64,000 nucleotides of DNA from Nonomuraea africana (GTDB lineage Bacteria > Actinomycetota > Actinomycetes > Streptosporangiales > Streptosporangiaceae). The first letter of the stretch is position 1. Each line of letters starts with the position of its first letter. Shown one piece after another: positions 15,807-23,902 of this stretch. The notes beneath the pieces are model-generated. The model did not search any database and was not told the origin of the DNA. It saw nothing but the letters and a program-made list of their open reading frames with translations. The DNA is taken from NCBI RefSeq assembly GCF_014873535.1, contig NZ_JADBEF010000001.1:9509172-9573171 (forward strand), given 5' to 3'. Made by a program: the position numbers and the translations under genes.

Positions 15807-17036
15807 CTAGCCCTGGGTGATGGGCTGGAAGATGCTCTCGAAGAGCTGGTCGGTCTTGCTGTCCAGCATCAGGTAGCCACGCATCTTGGCCAGGTCGGCG
15901 TCGGACGGGTAGATCAGCGGGCTGTTCGCCAGCTGCTCCAGGAACTCCTTGTCCTCCCCCTCGGCCTTGGCCGCGTCGGCGAGCACGAGCTCCTTGGTCG
16001 CCGGGACGGGAGTGATGTAGTTGATGTACTCCACGAGCATCGTGGCGATCTTCGGCTGGTAGACGTAGTCCATCAGGGCCAGCGCGTCGACCGGGTTGCG
16101 CGCGGTCTTCGGGATGCACATGTTGTCCGACCAGATCGTCGCGCCCTCCTTCGGGACGACGAACTTGAGGTTCTTGCCCTCGGTGATCTGCTGGAACACG
16201 TCGCCCGACCAGGCCATGGTGATCCAGATGTCGCCGCGGACCAGCGCGTCGATGTAGTCGTTCTCGTAGTACTTGCGCACGAGCCCGGCGTCACGCTGCT
16301 CCTGCAGCTTGGCGGCGGCCCTGCGCCAGTCGGCTTCCTTCGACTTCTCGGGGTCGATGCCGAGCGCGAACATCCCGAAGTTGGCGATCTCCTGGGCGTC
16401 GATCATCATGCCGACCTTGCCCTTGTACTTCGGGTTCCAGAGGTCGTTCATGCTGGTGACCTCGTCGACGAACTCCGGGTTGTAGGCGATGCCGGTGACG
16501 CCGAGCGTCCACGGGATGGTGAAGGTGTTGTTCGGGTCCCACGCCGGGTTCTTGACCTTCTCCGCCGCGTTGGCGGCGAAGTTGGGCAGCTTGGAGTGGT
16601 CGAGCGGGGCCAGGTAGCCGAGGCTGATCGCCCGCTGGAGCTGGTTGCCGTTGGTCATGACCATCAGGTCGAAGCCGATGTCCGTGCCGGCGGCCAGCTG
16701 CGGCTGGATCTTGCCGAACCAGGAGCCGTTGTCCTGGATGGCCTCGGTGTAGCTGACCTTGATGCCCTTGTCCTGCTCGAACATCTTCAGCGAGGGGTAC
16801 TCCTTGCCCTCCTTGTCGATGTAGAGCGGCCAGTTGGCGAAGCGGAGCGTGCCGTTCTGCTTCTTGCCGGCCCAGAAGTCGGCGACGGCGTCCTTCTTCG
16901 GGGCTTCGGCCTTCTTGCCCTCGACGCCGCAGGCGGCGAGAGCGAGGGCGGCGGCCGACATTCCGGCCAGCTTGAGTGCGTCGCGGCGACTGGTGGTCAT
17001 GCCGCGGATGAAGGCGGGGTTCGTGCGGATGTCCAT
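15807..17036 (-). CDS. potD: Polyamine ABC transporter substrate-binding lipoprotein PotD-like
   Basis: 409 aa. The N-terminus contains a twin-arginine-like SRRDALKLAG stretch and a lipobox LAAC with C36 as the lipid-anchored Cys, so it is an exported lipoprotein. The mature protein has the PotD/PotF pattern (RFANWPLYIDKEGKEYPSLK near the start). I chose ATG 17036, 10 bases after the potA stop; ATG 17000 (MTTSRRD) is an alternative that keeps the whole signal. It delivers putrescine or spermidine to PotBC; which one cannot be told. Confidence 0.9.
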   Translation of the reverse strand: MDIRTNPAFIRGMTTSRRDALKLAGMSAAALALAACGVEGKKAEAPKKDAVADFWAGKKQNGTLRFANWPLYIDKEGKEYPSLKMFEQDKGIKVSYTEAIQDNGSWFGKIQPQLAAGTDIGFDLMVMTNGNQLQRAISLGYLAPLDHSKLPNFAANAAEKVKNPAWDPNNTFTIPWTLGVTGIAYNPEFVDEVTSMNDLWNPKYKGKVGMMIDAQEIANFGMFALGIDPEKSKEADWRRAAAKLQEQRDAGLVRKYYENDYIDALVRGDIWITMAWSGDVFQQITEGKNLKFVVPKEGATIWSDNMCIPKTARNPVDALALMDYVYQPKIATMLVEYINYITPVPATKELVLADAAKAEGEDKEFLEQLANSPLIYPSDADLAKMRGYLMLDSKTDQLFESIFQPITQG

Positions 17037-17046
17037 GAGCGGGTTA

Positions 17047-18111
17047 TCAACTTCCAATCGCGTATGAGTGCTGCGGCTGCCAGGACAGCCAGACGGCGTC
17101 GCCGCGCTCGGCCGTGACCATCGCGTCATGCGCGTTCTGCTGGAACACCATCACCTCGGCGCCGTCGGACAGCCGTACGGCGTAGCTGTTGTAGGTGCCC
17201 AGGTAGACGACCTCGGCGACGGTGCCCGGCACCGCGCTGACGTTCTGCGTGGGTTCGTCGACATCGAGCGTGATCTTCTCGGGGCGGACGGTCACGGTGA
17301 CCTCGCCGTCCTGCCCTTCGGGCACCAGCACGCGCCCTCCCGCCACCTTCAGGACCCCGCCGGCCAGGGTGCCGGTCAGCAGGTTGGAGGTGCCGATGAA
17401 CCCCGCGACGAACGCGCTCGCGGGCCGCTCGTAGATCTCACGGGGCCCGGCGAGCTGCTCGACCCTGCCGTCGTTCATGACGGCGATGCGGTCGCTCATG
17501 GTGAGCGCCTCGCTCTGGTCGTGCGTCACGTAGACGAAGGTGATACCCACTTCGCGCTGGATGCGCTTGAGTTCGATCTGCATGGCCTGGCGCAGCTTCA
17601 GGTCGAGCGCGCCGAGCGGCTCGTCGAGCAGCAGCGCCCTCGGGTTGTTGACCAGTGCCCTGGCCAGCGCCACGCGCTGCTGCTGACCGCCGGACATCTC
17701 GCGCGGCCTGCGCTTCTCCCGACCGGTCAGGTCGACGATGTCCAGCATCTCCCCGACGCGGCGCTTGATGTCCGCGTCGGGGGTCTTCTTCTGCTTCAGC
17801 CCGAAGGCCACGTTGTCCCACACGTTCATGTGCGGGAACAGCGCGTAGGACTGGAACACCATGTTCACGTCGCGCTTGTTCGGCGGGACGTTGGTGACGT
17901 CCTGGCCGTGGAGCTTCACCGTGCCTCGCGTCGGGTCCTCGAACCCGGCGATCATGCGCATGGTGGTGGTCTTGCCACAGCCGGAGGGGCCGAGGAGGGA
18001 GAAGAACTCCCCCTCCTCGATGGAGAGCGAGACGCCCTTGACCGCCTGGACGACCTCGCCATGCGAGACGTACTCCTTGATCACTTCGTCAAGGTCGATA
18101 GCGCTGGTCAT
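17047..18111 (-). CDS. potA: Polyamine ABC transporter ATP-binding protein PotA-like
   Basis: 354 aa. Walker A GPSGCGKTT, signature MSGGQQQRVALARAL, Walker B ALLLDEPLGALDLKLR, H-loop VTHDQSEAL, then a TOBE domain (VTVRPEKITLDVDE). It starts 27 bases after the dehydrogenase gene stop and is followed directly by potD, so the run dehydrogenase-potA-potD-potB-potC is one operon. Confidence 0.93.
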   Translation of the reverse strand: MTSAIDLDEVIKEYVSHGEVVQAVKGVSLSIEEGEFFSLLGPSGCGKTTTMRMIAGFEDPTRGTVKLHGQDVTNVPPNKRDVNMVFQSYALFPHMNVWDNVAFGLKQKKTPDADIKRRVGEMLDIVDLTGREKRRPREMSGGQQQRVALARALVNNPRALLLDEPLGALDLKLRQAMQIELKRIQREVGITFVYVTHDQSEALTMSDRIAVMNDGRVEQLAGPREIYERPASAFVAGFIGTSNLLTGTLAGGVLKVAGGRVLVPEGQDGEVTVTVRPEKITLDVDEPTQNVSAVPGTVAEVVYLGTYNSYAVRLSDGAEVMVFQQNAHDAMVTAERGDAVWLSWQPQHSYAIGS

Positions 18112-18138
18112 ACCAGGAAATGTCCCTCTTTGTTGGGG

Positions 18139-19572
18139 CTATTCGCCGATGTAGTGCATGACGTGCTTGACGCGGGTGTAGTCGTGCAGGCCGAAGACCG
18201 ACAGGTCCTTGCCGTAGCCCGAGTGCTTGAAACCGCCGTGCGGCATTTCGGAGACGAACGGAATGTGAGTGTTGACCCAGACCACGCCGAAGTCGAGCTT
18301 GTTGGACATCCGCATGGCCCTGCCGTGGTCGGAGGTCCACACCGAGCCGGACAGGCCGTACTGCACGCCGTTGGCCTTGGCCAGGGCGTCGGCCTCGTCG
18401 GTGAAGGTCTGGACGGTGATGACCGGGCCGAAGACCTCGTTCTGCACCATCTCGTCGTCCTGCTGGAGGCCGTCGACGATGGTCGGAGCGAAGAAGTAGC
18501 CCCTGTCACCGACGCGGTGACCGCCGGTGAGGACCTTGGCGTGCGCGGGGAGCCGCTCGAAGAACCCGGAGACCTTGGCCAACTGGTTCTCGTTGTTGAG
18601 CGGTCCGTACAGCGCGTCCTCGTTGGACAGGTCGCCGGTGACGGTGTTGGCCGCCGCCTCGGTGAGAGCGGTGACGAACTCGTCGTGGACGCTCTCGTGG
18701 ACCAGCACGCGGCAGGCCGCGGTGCAGTCCTGGCCGGCGTTGTAGAGACCGGCGGTGGCGATCGACTCGGCGGCGCCCTTGAGGTCCTTGACGTCGTCGA
18801 AGACCACGACCGGGGCCTTGCCGCCCAGCTCGAGGTGGACGCGCTTCAGGTCGTCGGCGGCGCTCCTGGCGACGGCCATGCCCGCGCCGACGGAGCCGGT
18901 GATGGCGACCATCGAGGCGGTCGGGTGGCTGACGACGAGCGCGCCGGTCTCACGGTCACCGGTGACGACGTTGAACACGCCGGCCGGGAGCACGCTGCCG
19001 AGGATCTCGGCGAGCTTGACCGTGGAGGCCGGAGTGGTGTCGGACGGCTTGAGCACGATGGTGTTGCCCGCGGCCAGCGCGGGGGCGATCTTCCAGACCG
19101 CCATCATCATCGGGTAGTTCCACGGGGTCACCTGGCCGATGACGCCCACGGGCTCGTGACGGATGACGCTGGTGTGCTCGGCGAGGAACTCGCCGGCCGT
19201 GGGACCCTCGAGCGTGCGCGCCGCTCCCGCGAAGAAGCGAAAGTGGTCGGCGGCCACGGGGGTCTCGTCCTCGGCCATGCGGGCTCGGGGCTTGCCGGTG
19301 TTGAGGCACTCGGCCTCGTTGATCTCGTCGGCCCGCGCCTCGATCGCGTCAGCGACCTTCAGCAGCAGGCCGGCGCGCTCGCCCGGCGTGGTCTGCCCCC
19401 ACGATTCGAACGCGGCGGCCGCGGCGGCGTAAGCCGCGTCGACATCTTCCTGCCCGGAGATCGGGGCCTGGAGGTAGGCCTCGCCCGTGCAGGGGTCGAT
19501 GATGTCGGAGAATCGGCCGCTCTTGGCGTCCACGAACTCACCGTTGATGAAGTTCTGCAGACGGGTGGTCAA
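18139..19572 (-). CDS. Gamma-aminobutyraldehyde dehydrogenase-like aldehyde dehydrogenase
   Basis: 477 aa, full length for the family. VTPWNYPMMMAVWK and GSVGAGMAVA are NAD-binding elements; ELGGKAP carries the general base Glu and GQDCTAACR the catalytic Cys. Within aldehyde dehydrogenases the sequence style (FINGEFVDAKSGRFSDIIDP) fits aminobutyraldehyde/betaine-aldehyde enzymes. In this operon it would oxidise the aldehyde from putrescine breakdown to GABA. It is the first gene of the polyamine operon and is divergent to an Lrp/AsnC regulator. AGGAGG lies just before the ATG. Confidence 0.9.
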   Translation of the reverse strand: MTTRLQNFINGEFVDAKSGRFSDIIDPCTGEAYLQAPISGQEDVDAAYAAAAAAFESWGQTTPGERAGLLLKVADAIEARADEINEAECLNTGKPRARMAEDETPVAADHFRFFAGAARTLEGPTAGEFLAEHTSVIRHEPVGVIGQVTPWNYPMMMAVWKIAPALAAGNTIVLKPSDTTPASTVKLAEILGSVLPAGVFNVVTGDRETGALVVSHPTASMVAITGSVGAGMAVARSAADDLKRVHLELGGKAPVVVFDDVKDLKGAAESIATAGLYNAGQDCTAACRVLVHESVHDEFVTALTEAAANTVTGDLSNEDALYGPLNNENQLAKVSGFFERLPAHAKVLTGGHRVGDRGYFFAPTIVDGLQQDDEMVQNEVFGPVITVQTFTDEADALAKANGVQYGLSGSVWTSDHGRAMRMSNKLDFGVVWVNTHIPFVSEMPHGGFKHSGYGKDLSVFGLHDYTRVKHVMHYIGE

Positions 19573-19755
19573 CGTTGACCTCCTGGTGAGGTGGCTGAGT
19601 TGTCGCGACTCTGACAGAGGGCCAGCATGACGACAAGGGATTTCGTTGTGAATATATCAAATTGCTACGAATTCGCTTGACTGAGACCCTAGAACTGACA
19701 ACATGTCGCATCAGGACCGCACCAGCAATGTGCGGCGAGGAGGGATTGCCCCCAA
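19573..19755. promoter_or_regulatory. Divergent promoter region, polyamine operon / Lrp regulator
   Basis: 183 bases with an AT-rich core (about 19640-19680: TTGTGAATATATCAAATTGC, then TACGAATTCGCTTGAC). Lrp/AsnC proteins usually bind such regions next to their own gene, so control of both directions by the regulator at 19756 is likely. Exact sites are not resolved. Confidence 0.5.
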
Positions 19756-20250
19756 ATGACGACCCCGCCCAAGGTACGCAGGGACTCAGACGTCCGGCCT
19801 ACCCAGGTCGTGCTCGACGACCTCTCCAAGCGGATCATCGAGGAGCTCCAGGAGGACGGCCGCAAGCCGTACGCGGCGATCGGCAAGGCAGTCGGCCTGT
19901 CGGAGGCCGCGGTGCGCCAGCGCGTGCAGCGGCTGCAGACCGACGGGGTCATGCAGATCGTCGCCGTCACCGATCCGCTGACGCTCGGCTTCCCCCGCCA
20001 GGCGATGATCGGCATCAACTGCGAGGGAGACCTGGACAGGATCGCGGACGAGCTGGCGTCGATCGAGGAGATCGACTACGTGGTGCTGACGGCAGGTTCC
20101 TTCGACGTGATCGTCGAGGTGGTCTGCGAGGGCGACCGCCACCTGCTGGAGATCCTCGGCAAGATCCGCGCCATCCCGGCGGTCCGCGCGACCGAGTCCT
20201 TCGTCTACCTGAAACTCCGCAAGCAGACGTACTCCTGGGGAACCCGCTAG
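19756..20250 (+). CDS. Lrp/AsnC-family transcriptional regulator
   Basis: 164 aa. HTH (LDDLSKRIIEELQEDGRKPY followed by AAIGKAVGLSEAAVRQRVQRL) and a RAM ligand-binding/oligomerisation domain (IDYVVLTAGSFDVIVEVVCE). Divergent from the aminobutyraldehyde dehydrogenase-pot operon, so it probably controls polyamine uptake and catabolism in response to an amino acid or amine ligand. Confidence 0.92.
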   Translation: MTTPPKVRRDSDVRPTQVVLDDLSKRIIEELQEDGRKPYAAIGKAVGLSEAAVRQRVQRLQTDGVMQIVAVTDPLTLGFPRQAMIGINCEGDLDRIADELASIEEIDYVVLTAGSFDVIVEVVCEGDRHLLEILGKIRAIPAVRATESFVYLKLRKQTYSWGTR

Positions 20251-20435
20251 GCCTGGAGCCCGAACGCCGAAGGGGTGTTGCCATGAGGCGCGCCTGTGCT
20301 GGTACTCAGTGCCCGCAGCCATGAGCACGCTGATGGGGGCCACGGCTTCCTGGAGGGCTTGACCCCGCGCTCCTGCCTGCGCTCGCGCACTAGATCCATG
20401 ACTGCTTGGGTGGTCGTAGCGAAATACTGGATCGC

Positions 20436-21290
20436 ATGAGAGTCGAGTTCGAGGTCGACGGCAGCACGCTCGTCGGCGACCTGAGGATCCCCGGCGGCGA
20501 GGGGCCGCGTCCCGCGCTGGTGTTCACCGGGCCCTTCACCGGGGTCCGCGACCAGGTGACCGGGCTGTACGCCGAGCGGCTGACCGGCAAGGGCTACGTC
20601 ACGCTGGCCTTCGATCATCGCAACTGGGGCGAGTCGGGCGGCCGGCCCCGCTCGCACGAGGATCCACAGGGCAAGCTGAACGATCTCCGGGCCGCCGTCT
20701 CCCTGCTTCGCGGCCGGCCCGAGGTGGATCCCGAGCGGATCGGCGCGGTCGGCATCTGCCTGGGCGGCGGCTACGCGCTCAAGTTCGCCGCATTCGACCC
20801 CAGGGTGAAGGCGTTCGCGGGCATCGCGGGGGCCTACAACCACCCGTACGGCAGGCACTACGAGTCCGTCCTCGCCGACCTCACCCAGGTGCTGGAGCGA
20901 CAGGACCGGGGAGGTCCGGTCGAGTACCTGCCCGCCGTGGCCGAGGAGGGCGAGGCCGCGATGCCCGGCGACGAGCCCTACGCCTACTACGGGGCCACCG
21001 CCTCGCCGTCCTGGAAGAACCAGGTGACCAGGGCAAGCATCCGCGAGCTGGTCACCATGGACAACATGATGGGCGCCGACTTCCTGTCGCCCACGCCCGG
21101 CCTGATCGTGCACGGGGTGATCGACAGGTTCTGCTCGCCGGAGGGGGCCGAAGAGGCCTACAAGCGGATGGGCCGGCCCAAGAAGCTCGTCTGGCTGGAC
21201 GCCAGGAGGCACATCGACCTCTACGACGCCGAGCCGTACGTCACGCAGGCCGTGGAGGCGACCGCCGAGTTCATGGACGAGCACGTGTAA
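20436..21290 (+). CDS. Alpha/beta hydrolase, dienelactone-hydrolase-like
   Basis: 284 aa. The nucleophile elbow reads GICLGG, with Cys108 in place of the usual Ser, as in dienelactone hydrolases. The acid (HGVIDRFC region) and base (ARRHIDLYD) His are present late in the protein. I chose ATG 20436 (MRVEFEVDG); an in-frame ATG at 20406 would add ten unlikely residues. The substrate is unknown. A hairpin follows the gene and overlaps the ribosome site of the next one. Confidence 0.8.
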   Translation: MRVEFEVDGSTLVGDLRIPGGEGPRPALVFTGPFTGVRDQVTGLYAERLTGKGYVTLAFDHRNWGESGGRPRSHEDPQGKLNDLRAAVSLLRGRPEVDPERIGAVGICLGGGYALKFAAFDPRVKAFAGIAGAYNHPYGRHYESVLADLTQVLERQDRGGPVEYLPAVAEEGEAAMPGDEPYAYYGATASPSWKNQVTRASIRELVTMDNMMGADFLSPTPGLIVHGVIDRFCSPEGAEEAYKRMGRPKKLVWLDARRHIDLYDAEPYVTQAVEATAEFMDEHV

Positions 21291-21320
21291 CCGTCGATCT
21301 TCAGGGAAAAGACCGGACCT

Positions 21321-21343
21321 ACCCCCGTATTGAGCACGGGGGT
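21321..21343 (+). terminator. Hairpin overlapping the ribosome site of the next gene
   Basis: ACCCCCGT (21321-21328) pairs perfectly with ACGGGGGT (21336-21343) around a 7-nt loop. The right arm is also part of the G-rich Shine-Dalgarno stretch before GTG 21349, so it may act as an attenuator or a translation block as well as a terminator. Confidence 0.6.
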
Positions 21344-21348
21344 GGGAT

Positions 21349-22272
21349 GTGCGGTGCGCGGCCTTGGCGGCTCTCACAGTCATGGTCGCGAGCTGCGGCC
21401 TGGCCCAGGAGCCCACGCCCAAGCTGGCGCGGGTCCGGCTGGTCCTGCCGGGGATCTGCACGGAGACCTACACCGACAAGGCCGCCGCCGCCAGGGCCCG
21501 CGCCGCGCTCAAGGCCGAAGCCCGGCGCTTCCTCGCCAGACAGCCGGGCAGGGTCGTCTACCTGGCCCGTGACCTGCGCACCGGCGCCACCGTGGGACAC
21601 GGCGAGCACCAGCACGACATGATCACGGCGAGCGGCTCCAAGGTCGACATCCTCACCGCTCTGCTGGGTCGCCGCCACCGCCTGTCCGAAGCGGAGAACG
21701 ACCTGGCCACGCGCATGATCAGGGAGAGCGACAACCGCGCGGCGGACGCGCTGTGGTGGCGGGTGGGCGGCGGCGCCGGCATGAGCCGCCTCTACCACCG
21801 CCTCGGCCTGCGGGAGACGACGCCGGGGGCCGGCAAGTACTGGGGCGGCACCAGCACCAGCCCCGCCGACCGGGTCAAGCTGATGGACCTGCTGGTTCGT
21901 GGTGGAGCGGGCCTGCGCGACGACGACAGGGCGCGGGTGCTGGCGCTGATGGAGCGGGTCCAGCCCGACCAGAGGTGGGGGATCAGCGCGGCGGCCAGGC
22001 CCGGTGACAGGGTGGCGCTCAAGAACGGCTGGACGCCGCGGCCCTTCGTCAGGAACACCTGGGCGGTGACCAGCTACGGGCGGATCCACGGGCCAGGGCG
22101 AGATCTGCTGCTGGCCGTACAGACCGATCAGCAGCCCAGCCACGGCACCGGGATCAGGGCCATCGAGGGCCTGGCCAGGCTGGTCGGTTCGCGGATCGGC
22201 GCGCTGGACCCGACGCGGACGCGCCGCTGCGTCAAGGAGCGCGAACTGCTGCGCGGCCCTAGACGGTCCTGA
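21349..22272 (+). CDS. Serine hydrolase, class A beta-lactamase-like lipoprotein
   Basis: 307 aa. The short hydrophobic N-terminus ends in VASCG, a plausible lipobox. Penicillin-recognising motifs are present: SGSK (S95, K98), SDN (127-129) and KNG (225-227, in place of KTG). The typical Glu of the omega loop is not evident to me, so true beta-lactamase activity is doubtful; a D,D-peptidase or unknown hydrolase is equally possible. GTG 21349 is preceded by GGGGGTGGG. Its last 14 bases overlap a degraded minus-strand gene. Confidence 0.78.
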   Translation: MRCAALAALTVMVASCGLAQEPTPKLARVRLVLPGICTETYTDKAAAARARAALKAEARRFLARQPGRVVYLARDLRTGATVGHGEHQHDMITASGSKVDILTALLGRRHRLSEAENDLATRMIRESDNRAADALWWRVGGGAGMSRLYHRLGLRETTPGAGKYWGGTSTSPADRVKLMDLLVRGGAGLRDDDRARVLALMERVQPDQRWGISAAARPGDRVALKNGWTPRPFVRNTWAVTSYGRIHGPGRDLLLAVQTDQQPSHGTGIRAIEGLARLVGSRIGALDPTRTRRCVKERELLRGPRRS

Positions 22273-22527
22273 CGAACGCGCCCGCCTCCGCGATCGCGGC
22301 CATGCCCTCCCTGGCCAGGTCGGCGAAGACCTGCACCCCAGCCCGGCGACCCTGGCGGTCCTGGTGCCGCGCGGCGGGCGCAGGACCACGGCCAGGAGGT
22401 CGATGACTGAGGCGAACCTCACAAGGCTGAGCGGAGTCCAGGCCAGCAGCGGGTAGACGAGCAGCCGGGCCAGCCACGGCATCAGGCGCGAGCCCAGACT
22501 GCCGCCTGGACGTTCTTCCATCGCCAT
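22259..22527 (-). pseudogene. Frameshifted small gene of unknown function
   Basis: Starting at ATG 22527 the reading begins MAMEERPGGSLGSRLMPWLA, with a hydrophobic stretch (LLVYPLLAWTPLSLVRFAS), and runs to about 22345. There a one-base shift moves the natural continuation (VQVFADLAREGMAAIAEAGA) into another frame that ends at a TAG at 22259. Neither frame alone reads sensibly end to end. This could be a sequencing indel or a decaying gene. No family recognised. Confidence 0.4.
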
Positions 22528-22538
22528 GCATCGATTAA

Positions 22539-22558
22539 AATAGATTTTTGGTTCTATT
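22539..22558. promoter_or_regulatory. Candidate operator upstream of the MFS gene
   Basis: AATAGA (22539-22544) and TCTATT (22553-22558) form an exact inverted repeat with 8 bases between, inside an AT-rich island between two divergent genes. The size fits a MarR- or TetR-type operator; no matching regulator gene lies directly next to it. Confidence 0.4.
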
Positions 22559-22652
22559 GGCAGACCGCACGGCGGCCGCAGCGCGGTATCTACCCCGGTC
22601 GACAGAAGCCCATCATGATGCCCATCACGATGGTGCTCCCGGGGGTTCCCGC

Positions 22653-23870
22653 TTGAAGTCCTACCTGAACGTCCTCGCCACGCCCGGCGCGTGGCGCTTC
22701 CTGGCGCCCGCGCTCGTGGCCCGCCTGCCGTACGCGATGCTGCAGATGGGCATCCTGCTGCTGGTGCAGTGGTCCACCGGCTCGTACGGCGCGGCAGGCG
22801 TGGCCTCGGCCGCCGCCGCCATCTCACAGGCCGTCATCGGCCCGCAGACCGGCCGCCTGGCCGACAGGTACGGCCAGGCGCGCGTGCTGCTGCCGCAGGT
22901 CGCGGTGCACGCGCTCGCCCTCGGCGGGCTGCTGGCGCTGGCCGCCGCGCACGCCCCCGTGGCGCTGCTCGTGCTCACCGCCGCGCTGGCGGGAGCATCG
23001 CTGCCGCAGGTCGGCGCGATGGTCAGGGCCCGCTGGTCGCACACGCTCGGCGGCTCGGGCAAGCTCGGCACCGCCTTCGCCGTCGAGTCGATCACCGACG
23101 AGCTCACCTTCACTCTGGCGCCCGTGCTGCTGGTGACGCTCTCGACGGTCTTCTCGCCCGTCGTGGCCCTGGTGGTCGCGCTCACGCTCATCGTCACGGG
23201 CACCGTCGGCTTCGCGGTCACCCGGGTGGGCGCCCCGGAACCGATGCCGGTCAAGGTGCGCTCCAGCAAGGGGGTGCTGCGCCTGCGCGGGGTCGCGCTG
23301 CTCGCGCTGGGCTTCCTCGCGATGGGCTCGGTCTTCGGCAGCATGCAGGTCGGCATCACCTCCTACACCGCCCAGCTCGGCGTCCCCGCCGTCGCCGGGC
23401 CCATCTACGCCACCTTCTCGGGCGCCAGCGTGGTGGGCGGGCTGCTCTACGGCGCGGTCCGCTGGCGCGTCTCGGCACCGGCCCGTCTCGCCTGGGGCCT
23501 CGCCCTGCTCGCCGCGGCCACCAGCGCGCTGATGTTCGCGGGCTCGATCCCCCTCCTGTACGGCGCGGCCGGACTGGCGGGCCTCGTCATCGCGCCCGTC
23601 ATCATCACCGGGTACACCATCATCGAGCGGCTGACGCCCGCCGAGGTGCGGACGGAGGCCTTCACCTGGCTGACCGGCGGGATCGGGCTCGGGCTGGCCA
23701 CCGGCGCCTCGATCGCAGGACAGCTCGTCGACCACTTCGGCCCCTCGGTCGCCTTCGTGGTGCCGCCCCTGATGACCGGGCTGGCCGCCGTGCTGATCGT
23801 CACCCGCCTGCGCAGCCTGCGCCCGCTTCCCGAACCCGCCGCCGGTCAGCAGGCCGTGGGCCGTCGCTGA
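22653..23870 (+). CDS. MFS transporter
   Basis: About 405 aa with 12 hydrophobic segments and a short GRLADRYGQARV loop between helices 2 and 3, the MFS motif A region. I placed the start at TTG 22653 (LKSYLNVLATPGAWRFLAPA) because residues before it read as non-coding; an in-frame TTG at 22548 would add 35 residues and run through the candidate operator. Substrate unknown; the family includes many drug and metabolite exporters. Confidence 0.82.
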   Translation: MKSYLNVLATPGAWRFLAPALVARLPYAMLQMGILLLVQWSTGSYGAAGVASAAAAISQAVIGPQTGRLADRYGQARVLLPQVAVHALALGGLLALAAAHAPVALLVLTAALAGASLPQVGAMVRARWSHTLGGSGKLGTAFAVESITDELTFTLAPVLLVTLSTVFSPVVALVVALTLIVTGTVGFAVTRVGAPEPMPVKVRSSKGVLRLRGVALLALGFLAMGSVFGSMQVGITSYTAQLGVPAVAGPIYATFSGASVVGGLLYGAVRWRVSAPARLAWGLALLAAATSALMFAGSIPLLYGAAGLAGLVIAPVIITGYTIIERLTPAEVRTEAFTWLTGGIGLGLATGASIAGQLVDHFGPSVAFVVPPLMTGLAAVLIVTRLRSLRPLPEPAAGQQAVGRR

Positions 23871-23902
23871 AGTCCGCCGGGTGGCTCAGCGGCGAGAACC
23901 GG

